Source: Alterirhizorhabdus solaris
Lineage (GTDB): Bacteria > Pseudomonadota > Alphaproteobacteria > Sphingomonadales > Sphingomonadaceae
Length of the DNA stretch: 54,597 nt
NCBI RefSeq assembly: GCF_007785815.1
Contig: NZ_VNIM01000017.1
Span: 1 to 54,597 of the forward strand
Direction: 5' to 3'
Shown: positions 45,306 through 54,597 of the stretch, in pieces
How positions within the stretch are numbered: position 1 is the stretch's first letter
How the letters are laid out: every line of letters begins with the position of its first letter
Translations under genes and position numbers: made by a program
The notes under the pieces: generated by a model
Seen by the model: only the letters and a program-made list of their open reading frames with translations
What the model was told of the DNA's origin: nothing
Database searches by the model: none

Positions 45306-46724
45306 TCAGCCCCCCAGCGACAGGAAGGCCTGGGCGAGTTGCAGCATGCGGACCTCGCTGTTCGGCCTCCCGAGGATCTGCAACCCCACCGGCAACCCGT
45401 CGACGAGGCCGGCGGGCACGCTGATCGCCGGCCAGCCGAGCAGGTTGGCGGCGGCGGTATGCGCGCTGTAGGTCGCCATGTAGCTGGGGGTGCGCCAGTC
45501 GGTCGGCGCCTGCCAGCCGGCGGTCCACGCCTGCCGGGTGGGCGCGACATGCTGGATCGTCGGCGACAGGATGAAGTCGTACCCTTCCAGCACCTGCATG
45601 AAGGTCCGCCAGATACGGCCGCGCGTCTCACGCGTGCGGGCCACGTCCTCGCGCGACAGATCCTGCCGGATCGCGAGGCCGGGGTCGCTGAGCATCACCA
45701 TGTTGCAGGCCCGGTTCGGATCCTCGAAGACCTGTTGCGTCTCCTCCACCACGGCGCCCGCCGCCGCCAGCCGCTGCGCCGCGTGTCGCACCGTCTCGAT
45801 CACGCGGGCGGACTCCGCGCCTGCATAGGTCGAGGCGTAACCGAAATCGTCCGTCCAGACGAGGCGCATGCCGTTCGCGCCATCCTCCAGCCGGTCAAGG
45901 TAATCGGGCGGGCTGTCGGGCAGGCAGAACAGGTCGCGCCCGTCGGGGCCGGCCATCACGGACAGCATCGTCGCGGCATCGCGGACGTCGCGCGCCAGCG
46001 GGCCGGACTGGGACAGCAGCCGGTTCACCAGATGCGTCCAGTCGGTGTCGGCGATCCGCCCGCGGGTGGCGATCATCCCGACGAGGCCGCAGTACGCGGC
46101 GGGCAGGCGGGTGGAGCCGAGGCCGTCTGCGGCAAGCGACAGCGGCACCATCGCGGCGGCCTGCGCGCAGGCGGCGCCGCTGCTGGAATCGCCGCATACC
46201 CGGGTGCGATCCCACGGGTTCTGCGGCTGCCGGTCGGTATCGCCGAATTCGCGCGTGGTCAGCCCGCCGACCGTGATGCCGACGATCACCGCCCCGGCGT
46301 TACGCAGCCGCTCCACCTCCAGCGCGTCGCGCTCGCGTAAGGTGGGCATCCCGGTCGAGGCGTCGCGATAGGTCATGCCGCCGACAGAAATCAGTTCCTT
46401 CACCGCCACCGGCACGCCGAGAAGTGCCCCTGCAGGCTCGCCCGCTGCAAGCGCCGCCTCCGCATGCCGGGCCTGCGCGCGGGCGCCATCGACGTCGATT
46501 TGGCGGAACGCATGCAGCACGGGGTCGAGCGTCTCGATGCGTCGCAGGAAATGATCGGTCACTTCGACCGGCGACAGATCGCGCGCGACGATCCGCTCAC
46601 GGATCCGCCATGCCGGTTGCCAGCTCAACTCGTCGTCGGGGGCGGATGCGACGGATGCCAGCCGTGGCCCGATCGCCGGTCCGGCGGCGGCCTTCGGTTC
46701 GTCTTCCCGCAATGTGTCCGTCAT
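45306..46724 (-). CDS. Amidase (amidase-signature family)
   Basis: A 472-residue amide hydrolase. The Ser-cisSer-Lys triad is visible: lysine in LLGVPVAVKELISVGG (about residue 107), the two serines in VCGDSSSGAACAQAAAMVPL and DGLGSTRLPAAYCGLVGM. The serine loop GDSSSGA differs from the usual GGSSGGS. The ATG at 46724 is the first in frame. It could hydrolyse an amide released in the same pathway as the amidohydrolase. It points the same way as the TBDR, 250 bases upstream of it. Confidence 0.9.
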   Translation of the reverse strand: MTDTLREDEPKAAAGPAIGPRLASVASAPDDELSWQPAWRIRERIVARDLSPVEVTDHFLRRIETLDPVLHAFRQIDVDGARAQARHAEAALAAGEPAGALLGVPVAVKELISVGGMTYRDASTGMPTLRERDALEVERLRNAGAVIVGITVGGLTTREFGDTDRQPQNPWDRTRVCGDSSSGAACAQAAAMVPLSLAADGLGSTRLPAAYCGLVGMIATRGRIADTDWTHLVNRLLSQSGPLARDVRDAATMLSVMAGPDGRDLFCLPDSPPDYLDRLEDGANGMRLVWTDDFGYASTYAGAESARVIETVRHAAQRLAAAGAVVEETQQVFEDPNRACNMVMLSDPGLAIRQDLSREDVARTRETRGRIWRTFMQVLEGYDFILSPTIQHVAPTRQAWTAGWQAPTDWRTPSYMATYSAHTAAANLLGWPAISVPAGLVDGLPVGLQILGRPNSEVRMLQLAQAFLSLGG

Positions 46725-46893
46725 GTCATGCCTCCCCGCACGGCGGGGGTCGGCGCTGGCGGCGGCATCGTCGCCGCCCCGGCATCCTGATCCTCCGCCT
46801 TTCCCGATCCTTCGTGAATCGGTGAGGCATCAACCTAGCGGTGCCCGCCGGACGCGGCCAGCGTTGATCCCACGGGTTAGCGCGTGTGTCGGC

Positions 46894-47742
46894 CTACAGG
46901 TCCGCGACGAGCCGCCCGTAGGTTTCCGGCCGGCGATCGCGGAAAAAGCCGAAGGCGGCGCGGTGGCGCTTCACCCGGTCGAGGTCCAGCGTCGCCACCA
47001 GCACGCCCGTCTCCTCCGCGCCGAAGCTGGCGAGATAATCGCCACGCTCGTCGGCGATGAAGCTGTGGCCGTAGAAGCTCATGTCGCCCTCCGTGCCGAT
47101 GCGGTTCGAGGCTACGATCGGCACCACGTTGGACACCGAATGGCCCACCATCGCGCGGCGCCACAGCCGGCTCGTATCCAGTTCCGGATCATGCGGCTCG
47201 TTGCCGATCGCGGTGGGGTAGAACAGCACCTCGGCGCCCATCAGCATCATCGCGCGCGCGGTTTCGGGATACCATTGATCCCAGCACACCCCCACGCCGA
47301 TCGTCGCGGCGGGCGTGGGCCACACCTTGAAGCCGGTGTTGCCGGGGCGGAAATAGAATTTCTCCTGATAGCCGGGGCCATCGGGAATATGCGTCTTGCG
47401 ATAGACACCGCTGACCTTGCCGTCCGGATCGATCATGGCGAGGCTGTTGTAGTGATGCGGCCCGTCCGCCTCGAAGAAGCTGGTCGGGATGGTGATCTTC
47501 AACTCCGCCGCCAGCTTCTGCATCGCCAGCACCGCCGGATGACGATCGGTGGGCAGCGCCTGCGCGAAACGCGCCTCGTCCTGCGTCTGGCAGAAGTAAT
47601 GCCCCTCGAACAGCTCGGGTGGCAGCACCACCTGCGCGCCCCTGCCCGCCGCCTCGCGAACGAGTTCGACGACGTGCGCGATATTCTCGTGCACGTCGTC
47701 GGAGAAGGCGAGTTGCATCGCGGCGACGGTGATCTCGGTCAT
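46894..47742 (-). CDS. aguB: N-carbamoylputrescine amidase
   Basis: A 282-residue nitrilase-superfamily enzyme that converts N-carbamoylputrescine to putrescine, CO2 and ammonia. The Glu-Lys-Cys triad is visible in VVLPPELFEGHYFC, SGVYRKTHIPDGPGYQEKFY and GVGVCWDQWYPE. IPDGPGYQEKFYFRPGNTGF and TAIGNEP are typical of AguB. Its ATG overlaps the stop of aguA by four bases, so the two enzymes are coupled. Confidence 0.95.
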   Translation of the reverse strand: MTEITVAAMQLAFSDDVHENIAHVVELVREAAGRGAQVVLPPELFEGHYFCQTQDEARFAQALPTDRHPAVLAMQKLAAELKITIPTSFFEADGPHHYNSLAMIDPDGKVSGVYRKTHIPDGPGYQEKFYFRPGNTGFKVWPTPAATIGVGVCWDQWYPETARAMMLMGAEVLFYPTAIGNEPHDPELDTSRLWRRAMVGHSVSNVVPIVASNRIGTEGDMSFYGHSFIADERGDYLASFGAEETGVLVATLDLDRVKRHRAAFGFFRDRRPETYGRLVADL

Positions 47743-48742
47743 GCGCGGTCCGTATCGTGGGGGGGCACCTGCTGGCTCATGCAGTGGAAGCTGCCGCCGC
47801 CGGTGAGGATATGGTCGGCGCGCAGGCCCACCGTGGTGCGGCCGGGGAACAGCGCCGCCACCGCCGCCACGGCTGCCGCGTCGTTTGGCGCGCCGTAGGC
47901 GGGCACCACCACGGTGGCGTTGCCGATGTAGAAATTCATGTACGAGGCGGGCACGATCTCGCCCTCGCGTTCCACCTTGCCGGGGGAGGGGAGGCCGACC
48001 ACCTCCAGCCCGAAGGCGCGGCCGCGCGCGGCGGCATCGCGATAGACCGCCTCGTTGGGGTCGTCGGCGGTCGGCTCCGGCACCGCCAGCACGCCCGGCG
48101 CGACGAAGCGCGCGAGGTTGTCGACATGCCCGTCCGTATGGTCGTTGAGCAGCCCGTTGCCGAGCCACAGCACGCGATCGATGCCCAGATCCTCGGCCAG
48201 CCGCGCCTCCATGTCGTTACGCGAAAGGAAGGCGTTGCGGTTGGGGTTGAGCAGGCATTGCTCGGTGGTGACGGCAAGCCCGGTGCCGTCCACGTCGATC
48301 GCGCCGCCTTCCAGCACCCACTCGCAGCGGCGGGTGGCGAAGCGGGCGGCCTGCGCCAGCCGGTGGCCGATCGTATCGTCGCCCGGCAGTTCGTACTTCC
48401 CGCCCCAGCCGTTGAAGCCGAAATCGCGCGCCTGCGCCGGGGCGCCGCTGCCCTCGGGGCCGGTGAGGATGATCGGGCCGGTATCGCGCAGCCACACATC
48501 GCCGAAGCGGGCGACCTCCACGTCCACGTTCGGCCCGGCCATCGCCAGCGCATCGCGCCCGGCCAGCTTGTCGGCGGCGACCAGCACCACGCGCTCGCCC
48601 CGGCCGTCGGCATCCACCGCGCGGGCAAAGGCGATCGTCTCCTCGCGCGCGGCGTCCAGATCGTCGAGCCACAGGTCGGCGTGGCTCGGGAAGCCGATCC
48701 ATACCCAGTCGTGCAGCGCCCACTCGGGCGGCTGGCGGTAGA

Positions 48743-48746
<4 letters not shown>
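47739..48746 (-). CDS. aguA: Agmatine deiminase
   Basis: A 335-residue guanidino-group-modifying enzyme that hydrolyses agmatine to N-carbamoylputrescine and ammonia. Key segments are VWIGFPSHADLW near the N-terminus, FGDVWLRDTGPI, LNDHTDGHVDNLARF and the catalytic cysteine in LTGGGSFHCMSQQVP (the usual motif is GGGNIHCxTQQ, so NI is replaced by SF). The start at 48746 gives MIYRQPPEWALHDWVWIGFP, the usual family start, and overlaps the peptidase stop (ATGA). Confidence 0.95.
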
Positions 48747-50377
<1,631 letters not shown>

Positions 50378-50468
50378 ATCAAGTCTCCTGTCACCGGCAG
50401 CCCGGCGGATGACGGCTCATCGCACGACGAATGGAGCGGGGGCAACGCCGGGCGGACAGGGTGGTTGC

Positions 50469-51068
50469 TCAACCGGCGTATTTCACCGCGCAGCCATAGG
50501 GCCGCGTCACCGGCTGCGAGACGGGCTTGCCCGCGCGCATCTCGGCCAGCGCCGCCAGCACATGGTTGCGCGCGGTGGCGATGTCGGCCGGGTCGCTGGT
50601 CGGCTTGTCGTCGATCCCGCCCATGTAGACGAGGGTGCCCCGGCCATCGACCACGAACAGCTGCGGCGTGGCGCGGGCGGCGTAGGCGCGCCCGGCGATG
50701 CCCTGCGGATCGAGCAGATAGGCGGTCGGCTGCGCTTTCTCCTGCGCCACGAAGGCGGCGGCCTGCGCGCCCGTCATATGGCCCTGCTTGCCCGGTGCGC
50801 CCGAATTGATCGTGAGCCACACGGCGCCCCCTTTCCGTGCGGTGGCCTGCGTACGCTGCATGTTGCCGCCGGCATAATGCTTCTGCACGAAGGGGCAGCC
50901 GGGGTTGTTCCATTCCAGCACCACGGTCCGCCCCCGATAGTCGGCGAGGCGCACCGGCTTGCCGGTGGCGTCGGTGAGGGCGAGCGGCGGGGCGGGGCGG
51001 CCGACCTCGGGCGCGGCGAGCGCCGGGGTGGCGAGCGTGAGGGCGGCAAGAGCGATCAGGTGGCGCAT
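50469..51068 (-). CDS. Redoxin (AhpC/TSA-type thioredoxin-fold) protein, exported
   Basis: A 199-residue protein with a signal peptide (LIALAALTLATPALA) and a redoxin fold: LADYRGRTVVLEWNNPGCPF VQKHYAGG holds a single cysteine (NPGCPF) where thioredoxins have CxxC. ATPQLFVVDGRGTLVYMGGI is the cis-proline segment. A second cysteine sits near the C-terminus (TRPYGCAVKYAG) and could act as a resolving cysteine. Similar proteins are common beside cytochrome or Dsb genes. It lies 15 bases after the DsbD-family gene on the same strand, so DsbD is a possible electron donor. Confidence 0.85.
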   Translation of the reverse strand: MRHLIALAALTLATPALAAPEVGRPAPPLALTDATGKPVRLADYRGRTVVLEWNNPGCPFVQKHYAGGNMQRTQATARKGGAVWLTINSGAPGKQGHMTGAQAAAFVAQEKAQPTAYLLDPQGIAGRAYAARATPQLFVVDGRGTLVYMGGIDDKPTSDPADIATARNHVLAALAEMRAGKPVSQPVTRPYGCAVKYAG

Positions 51069-51083
51069 GGCGGACGTCTCCGT

Positions 51084-53132
51084 TCAGGCGGTGAGCGCGG
51101 TCAATGTGCCCGGTGTCAGCACCTGCGGCAAGGTGACGGCCGGCTTGCCCGGGGCATAGAACAGGTAGAGCGGCACGCCCGACCTTCCCTGCCCGCTGAG
51201 GAAGCGGCCGATCGCCGCATCGCCGCGCGTCCAGTCGCCGATCAGTACCGCCACGTTACGGTGCCGGAAGGCGTCGGCCACCTCCGCCCGCTCGATCGCG
51301 GCCTTCTCGTTCACCTTGCATGTCAGGCACCAGTCGGCGGTGAAATACACGAACACCGGCCGGCCCGTCGCCTGCAACGCCGCGAGCCGCGCCTCGCTGA
51401 ACGGCTCGGCGGCGAGCAGCCCGCCCTCCGCAGGTTGTGCCACGGCCGGCGCGCGCGGGATCACCGCGACCAGCGCGATGGCCGCCGCCGCCGCCGGGGC
51501 CAGCGGCCACCAGCTGCCACTGCGCCCGCGCGCCTGCCGCAACCCGACCCACCACAAGGCCACCGCCAGCAGGAGCGCCGCGCCGAGCCCCAGCGTCATC
51601 CCGTCCACCCCCGCCAGCCGGCCGAGGATCCACGCGAGGCCCAGCGCGGTGGCGAACATCGGCAGCGAGAGGATGCGGCGGAACCGGTCCATCCACGCCC
51701 CCGGCCGGGGCAGGCGACGGCGCAGCGCCGGCACGAAGCCGAGCAACAGGAACGGCAGCGCGAGGCCGAGGCCGAGGCCGGCGAACACGAGTATCGCCGC
51801 CGCCGCCGGCAGCACCAGCGCCGCGCCCAGCGCAGCGCCCATGAACGGGCCGGTGCACGGCGTGGCGACGAAGGCGGCCAGCGCCCCCGTCCAGAACGCG
51901 CCACCCGCGCCGCCCTTGGCCACCAGCGAGTCGCCGCCGGTGATCGCCGGCAGCTCGAACAGCCCGGCCAGGTTCAGTGCGATGCCGGCGACCAGCAGAA
52001 GCAGCACGAGGATGACGCGCGGATCCTGCAACTGGAACGCCCAACCGGCCGACGCCCCGCCCGCGCGCAACGCCAGCAGCAGCCCGCCCAGCGCCACGCA
52101 GACGAGGATGACGCCTCCGGCATAGGCCAGCGCCTCGATCCGCGCGGTCCGCTCGCTCTCCCCCGATCGTGCAAGGCTGAGCGCCTTGAGGCTGAGGATC
52201 GGGAACACGCACGGCATGATGTTGAGCAGCAACCCGCCCAGCAGCGCGCCGCCCAGCGCCGCCAGCAGCGTGACGCCGCCGCCGCCCGCGCCTTCCGCCG
52301 CTGCCGCCACGGGCGTGCCGGCCGCCGGCACCGTGCCCGGTTTCGCCGTCAGCAGCAGGCCGCTGCCCTCGCCGATCTTCAGCACGCCCTCGATAGCGGA
52401 CGGCGTGGTGCCGCCGGGGGGCGCCTTCGTCTCGATCACCAGCATGTCGCCGTTGCGGCTGACCGCTTGCGGCGCTGCATAGTCGATCGCGCCGTCCGTC
52501 AGGGGGAAGAAATACGGATCGGCCACCGCCATCGCCGCCGGCAGCGGCACCGCCAGCCGCACCGCGCCGGGGGTCGCGGCAAAGCTGGCGGTGTCGCCCA
52601 GCGGGCGGGGGAGGGCGGCGCGCCAGCGATCGAAGGTGGCTGTCTTGTCCGCCACGCCGTCGCCCACCGTCAGGTCGATCGCGATCGCGGCCTGTTCGGG
52701 CACGCAGATCTCCTCGGTGCAGGCGAGCCACCGGGCGTTGCCCCGGATCGGCAGGGGCGTGCCGGGGGCGAGCCCGGCGGGGATCTCCACCCGGATCAGG
52801 TGGGCATAATCCGCCTCATAGACATAGTTCATCAGCCCGGCGATCAGCAGCCGGTGCGGCACCGGATATTGCAGCGGGCCGGCCTTCACCCCCGGCGGCA
52901 GCGTCCACGCGACCGTCGTTTCCACGCCCGAATCGCCCGGGTTCTGCCAGTATCCGTGCCAGCCTTTCGCCGGCCGCATCGCCAGCGCCAGCGTGACGGC
53001 GCGCCCGGCGGCGGGCCGGCTGCTTTCGGCCACCAGCGTGGCGGTGATGTGCGGCGCGGGCTGCGCGAAGGCGACCCCACCGACGAGGAGGGAGGCGAAC
53101 AGCGCCAGCAGGCAGGAGAGGCGGGTGAGCAT
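51084..53132 (-). CDS. DsbD-family thiol:disulfide interchange protein
   Basis: A 682-residue protein. After a signal peptide it has an N-terminal beta domain (about residues 25-270) with WLACTEEICVPEQ, a membrane domain of eight helices with the redox cysteines in NIMPCVFPILSLKALSLA and VATPCTGPFMGAALGAAL, and a C-terminal thioredoxin domain with YFTADWCLTCKVNEKAA. This is the DsbD/ScsB layout that moves electrons from cytoplasmic thioredoxin to periplasmic partners. The ATG at 53132 gives a proper signal peptide. The frame is open further upstream without homology. Confidence 0.93.
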   Translation of the reverse strand: MLTRLSCLLALFASLLVGGVAFAQPAPHITATLVAESSRPAAGRAVTLALAMRPAKGWHGYWQNPGDSGVETTVAWTLPPGVKAGPLQYPVPHRLLIAGLMNYVYEADYAHLIRVEIPAGLAPGTPLPIRGNARWLACTEEICVPEQAAIAIDLTVGDGVADKTATFDRWRAALPRPLGDTASFAATPGAVRLAVPLPAAMAVADPYFFPLTDGAIDYAAPQAVSRNGDMLVIETKAPPGGTTPSAIEGVLKIGEGSGLLLTAKPGTVPAAGTPVAAAAEGAGGGGVTLLAALGGALLGGLLLNIMPCVFPILSLKALSLARSGESERTARIEALAYAGGVILVCVALGGLLLALRAGGASAGWAFQLQDPRVILVLLLLVAGIALNLAGLFELPAITGGDSLVAKGGAGGAFWTGALAAFVATPCTGPFMGAALGAALVLPAAAAILVFAGLGLGLALPFLLLGFVPALRRRLPRPGAWMDRFRRILSLPMFATALGLAWILGRLAGVDGMTLGLGAALLLAVALWWVGLRQARGRSGSWWPLAPAAAAAIALVAVIPRAPAVAQPAEGGLLAAEPFSEARLAALQATGRPVFVYFTADWCLTCKVNEKAAIERAEVADAFRHRNVAVLIGDWTRGDAAIGRFLSGQGRSGVPLYLFYAPGKPAVTLPQVLTPGTLTALTA

Positions 53133-53319
53133 GGCAACCGCTATAGCACCGCCGCCGCGCCTCGCCATTCGAGATGATGGCATGCTGCGGATGCAAGCCC
53201 GGTCATCGCCGCACCACGCTGGACCTGTCTGGCGGTTTGCATCAGGAGCGCCTGCCTTGGCGCGCGGTGGACCCCGGCACGAGGCCGGGGTGACGGTGGG
53301 ACGACACGGCCAGCCTTGC

Positions 53320-54597
53320 TTACCCGCCGCCGCGCCGCTCGGCGCGCAGACCGTCCCAGTAGGCCAGCCGCTCCGCGATCTTCGCCTCGAACCCGCGCGG
53401 GGCAGGGGTGTAGAAGGTCTGCGGCGCCATCTCGGCCGGCCAGTAATCGTCACCGGAGAAGCCATCGGGCGCATCGTGATCGTAGGCATAGTCTCGCCCG
53501 TAGCCAATCGACTTCATCAGCTTGGTCGGCGCGTTCAGGATGGCGGGCGGCGGCATCAGCGAGCCGGTATCGCGCGCCGTCTTCCACGCCGCCTTCTGCG
53601 CCTTGTAGGCGGCATTCGATTTGGGCGCGGTCGCGAGATACAGGCATGCCTGCACGATCGCCAGTTCCCCTTCGGGCGAGCCGAGGAAATCATAGGCGTC
53701 CTTGGCGGCGAGGCACTGCACCAGCGCCTGCGGATCGGCGAGGCCGATGTCCTCGCTGGCGAACCGCACCAGCCGGCGCAGCACGTAGAGCGGCTGTTCC
53801 CCCGCCACCAGCATCCGCGCCATATAATAAAGCGCGGCCTGCGGATCGGACCCGCGCAGGCTTTTGTGCAGCGCCGAGATCAGGTTGTAATGCCCCTCGC
53901 GATCCTTGTCGTACACCGCCATGCGCCGGTGGAGCAGCGCCGCCAGCCCTGCCGGATCGAGCGGTTCGGGGAGGTCGATCGAGAACAACGTCTCCGCCTG
54001 ATTGAGCAGGAAGCGCCCGTCGCCATCGGCCGAGGCGACCAGCGCCGCGCGCGCAGGCGGGGTCAGCGGCAGCGCGCGCGCTTCCACTGTCTCGGCGCGC
54101 GCAAGCAGGGTATCGAGCGCGGCCGCATCCAGCCGGTTGAGGATAAGCACCTGCGCGCGGCTGAGCAGCGCGGCGTTCAGCTCGAACGAGGGGTTTTCGG
54201 TGGTGGCGCCCACGAGGATCACCGTGCCGTCCTCGACATAGGGCAGGAAGCCATCCTGCTGCGCGCGGTTGAAGCGATGGATCTCGTCGACGAACAGCAA
54301 TGTGCGCTGGCCGAGGCGGGCATGGTCGCGCGCCTCGGCGAACATCTTCTTCAGGTCCGCCACGCCCGAGAACACCGCCGAGATCGCGGCGAAGCGCAGC
54401 CCCACCGCGTCGGCCAGCAGGCGCGCGATCGTCGTCTTGCCGGTGCCGGGCGGCCCCCACAGCACCATCGAGGAGAGCCGCCGCGCCGCCACCATCCGCC
54501 CGATCGCGCCGGTGGGGCCGGTGAGGTGATTCTGGCCGATCACCTCCTCCAGCCGGGTCGGGCGCAGGCGATCGGCCAGCGGCGCGGCCTCGCCGGG
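53320..54597 (-). CDS. rarA: Replication-associated recombination protein A, 5' part outside the window
   Basis: An AAA+ ATPase (MgsA/RarA/WRNIP1 family) that acts at stalled replication forks. Visible are the Walker A loop LWGPPGTGKTTIARLLA, Walker B LLFVDEIHRFNRAQQD, sensor 1 VGATTENPSFELN and the C-terminal tetramerisation part with SLRGSDPQAALYYMARML and YGRDYAYDHDAPDGFSGDDY. The open frame continues to the last base as PGEAAPLADRLRPTRLEEVI, so only a short N-terminal segment lies beyond. About 425 residues are seen. Confidence 0.96.
   Translation of the reverse strand, partial: PGEAAPLADRLRPTRLEEVIGQNHLTGPTGAIGRMVAARRLSSMVLWGPPGTGKTTIARLLADAVGLRFAAISAVFSGVADLKKMFAEARDHARLGQRTLLFVDEIHRFNRAQQDGFLPYVEDGTVILVGATTENPSFELNAALLSRAQVLILNRLDAAALDTLLARAETVEARALPLTPPARAALVASADGDGRFLLNQAETLFSIDLPEPLDPAGLAALLHRRMAVYDKDREGHYNLISALHKSLRGSDPQAALYYMARMLVAGEQPLYVLRRLVRFASEDIGLADPQALVQCLAAKDAYDFLGSPEGELAIVQACLYLATAPKSNAAYKAQKAAWKTARDTGSLMPPPAILNAPTKLMKSIGYGRDYAYDHDAPDGFSGDDYWPAEMAPQTFYTPAPRGFEAKIAERLAYWDGLRAERRGGG

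Overview
The window looks like chromosomal DNA of a sphingomonad (Alphaproteobacteria, Sphingomonas-like). The composition is high GC, there are three full TonB-dependent receptors (TBDRs) plus a relic of a fourth, hydrolase and flavoenzyme genes sit beside the TBDRs, and there is a CsbD/entericidin/PAS-LuxR stress cassette. The genus is an inference from gene content. I found no tRNA, rRNA, CRISPR array, prophage or conjugation genes.

Layout. 1-2.9 kb: the end of an IS630-type transposase has cut the 5' end off an APC-type transporter gene. A ClC chloride/proton antiporter follows, and its last codons lie inside a small inverted-repeat element. 2.9-9.1 kb: a C-terminal relic of a PepSY membrane protein and a TBDR, then, on the minus strand, DUF2254 membrane protein, MscS channel and CPA1 Na+/H+ antiporter. 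9.3-9.8 kb: a second copy of the inverted-repeat element, inserted into a decayed IS5-type transposase.

9.8-14 kb: a complete counterpart of the poorly understood E. coli yjfIJKLMC set (DUF2170, PspA/IM30, DUF2491, DUF350, DUF1190, glutathionylspermidine-synthase-like ATP-grasp), here split into two divergent three-gene arms. 14-20 kb: an alpha/beta hydrolase, a TBDR C-terminal relic, a DUF938 methyltransferase-like gene, phosphoglucomutase, an orphan lipoprotein and a LysR relic. 20-28 kb: mostly membrane and envelope proteins (DUF389, phospholipase D, YihY/BrkB, AI-2E family, a membrane-anchored unknown, SLC13 permease).

28-31 kb: an IclR regulator divergent from a Baeyer-Villiger-type monooxygenase. 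31-36 kb: a stress-type cassette with a single-domain response regulator, small lipoproteins, three CsbD-like proteins, a three-PAS LuxR regulator, a membrane protein and an entericidin too short for most gene callers. 36-46.7 kb: a siderophore-type TBDR, then what looks like a catabolic cluster: N-acyl-D-amino-acid deacylase-like amidohydrolase, TetR regulator, 3-ketosteroid dehydrogenase-like flavoprotein, TBDR and amidase. GTTA/TAAC palindromes upstream of two of its transcription units may be a shared operator.

46.9-50.4 kb: an M28 peptidase, agmatine deiminase and N-carbamoylputrescine amidase overlap by ATGA junctions and form the agmatine-to-putrescine route. 50.5-53.1 kb: a redoxin and a DsbD-family electron transporter. 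The window ends inside rarA, whose N-terminus lies outside.

The best candidates for under-described biology are the split yjf module, the CsbD/PAS-LuxR cassette, the catabolic cluster and the small inverted-repeat element that has re-written the end of the ClC gene.
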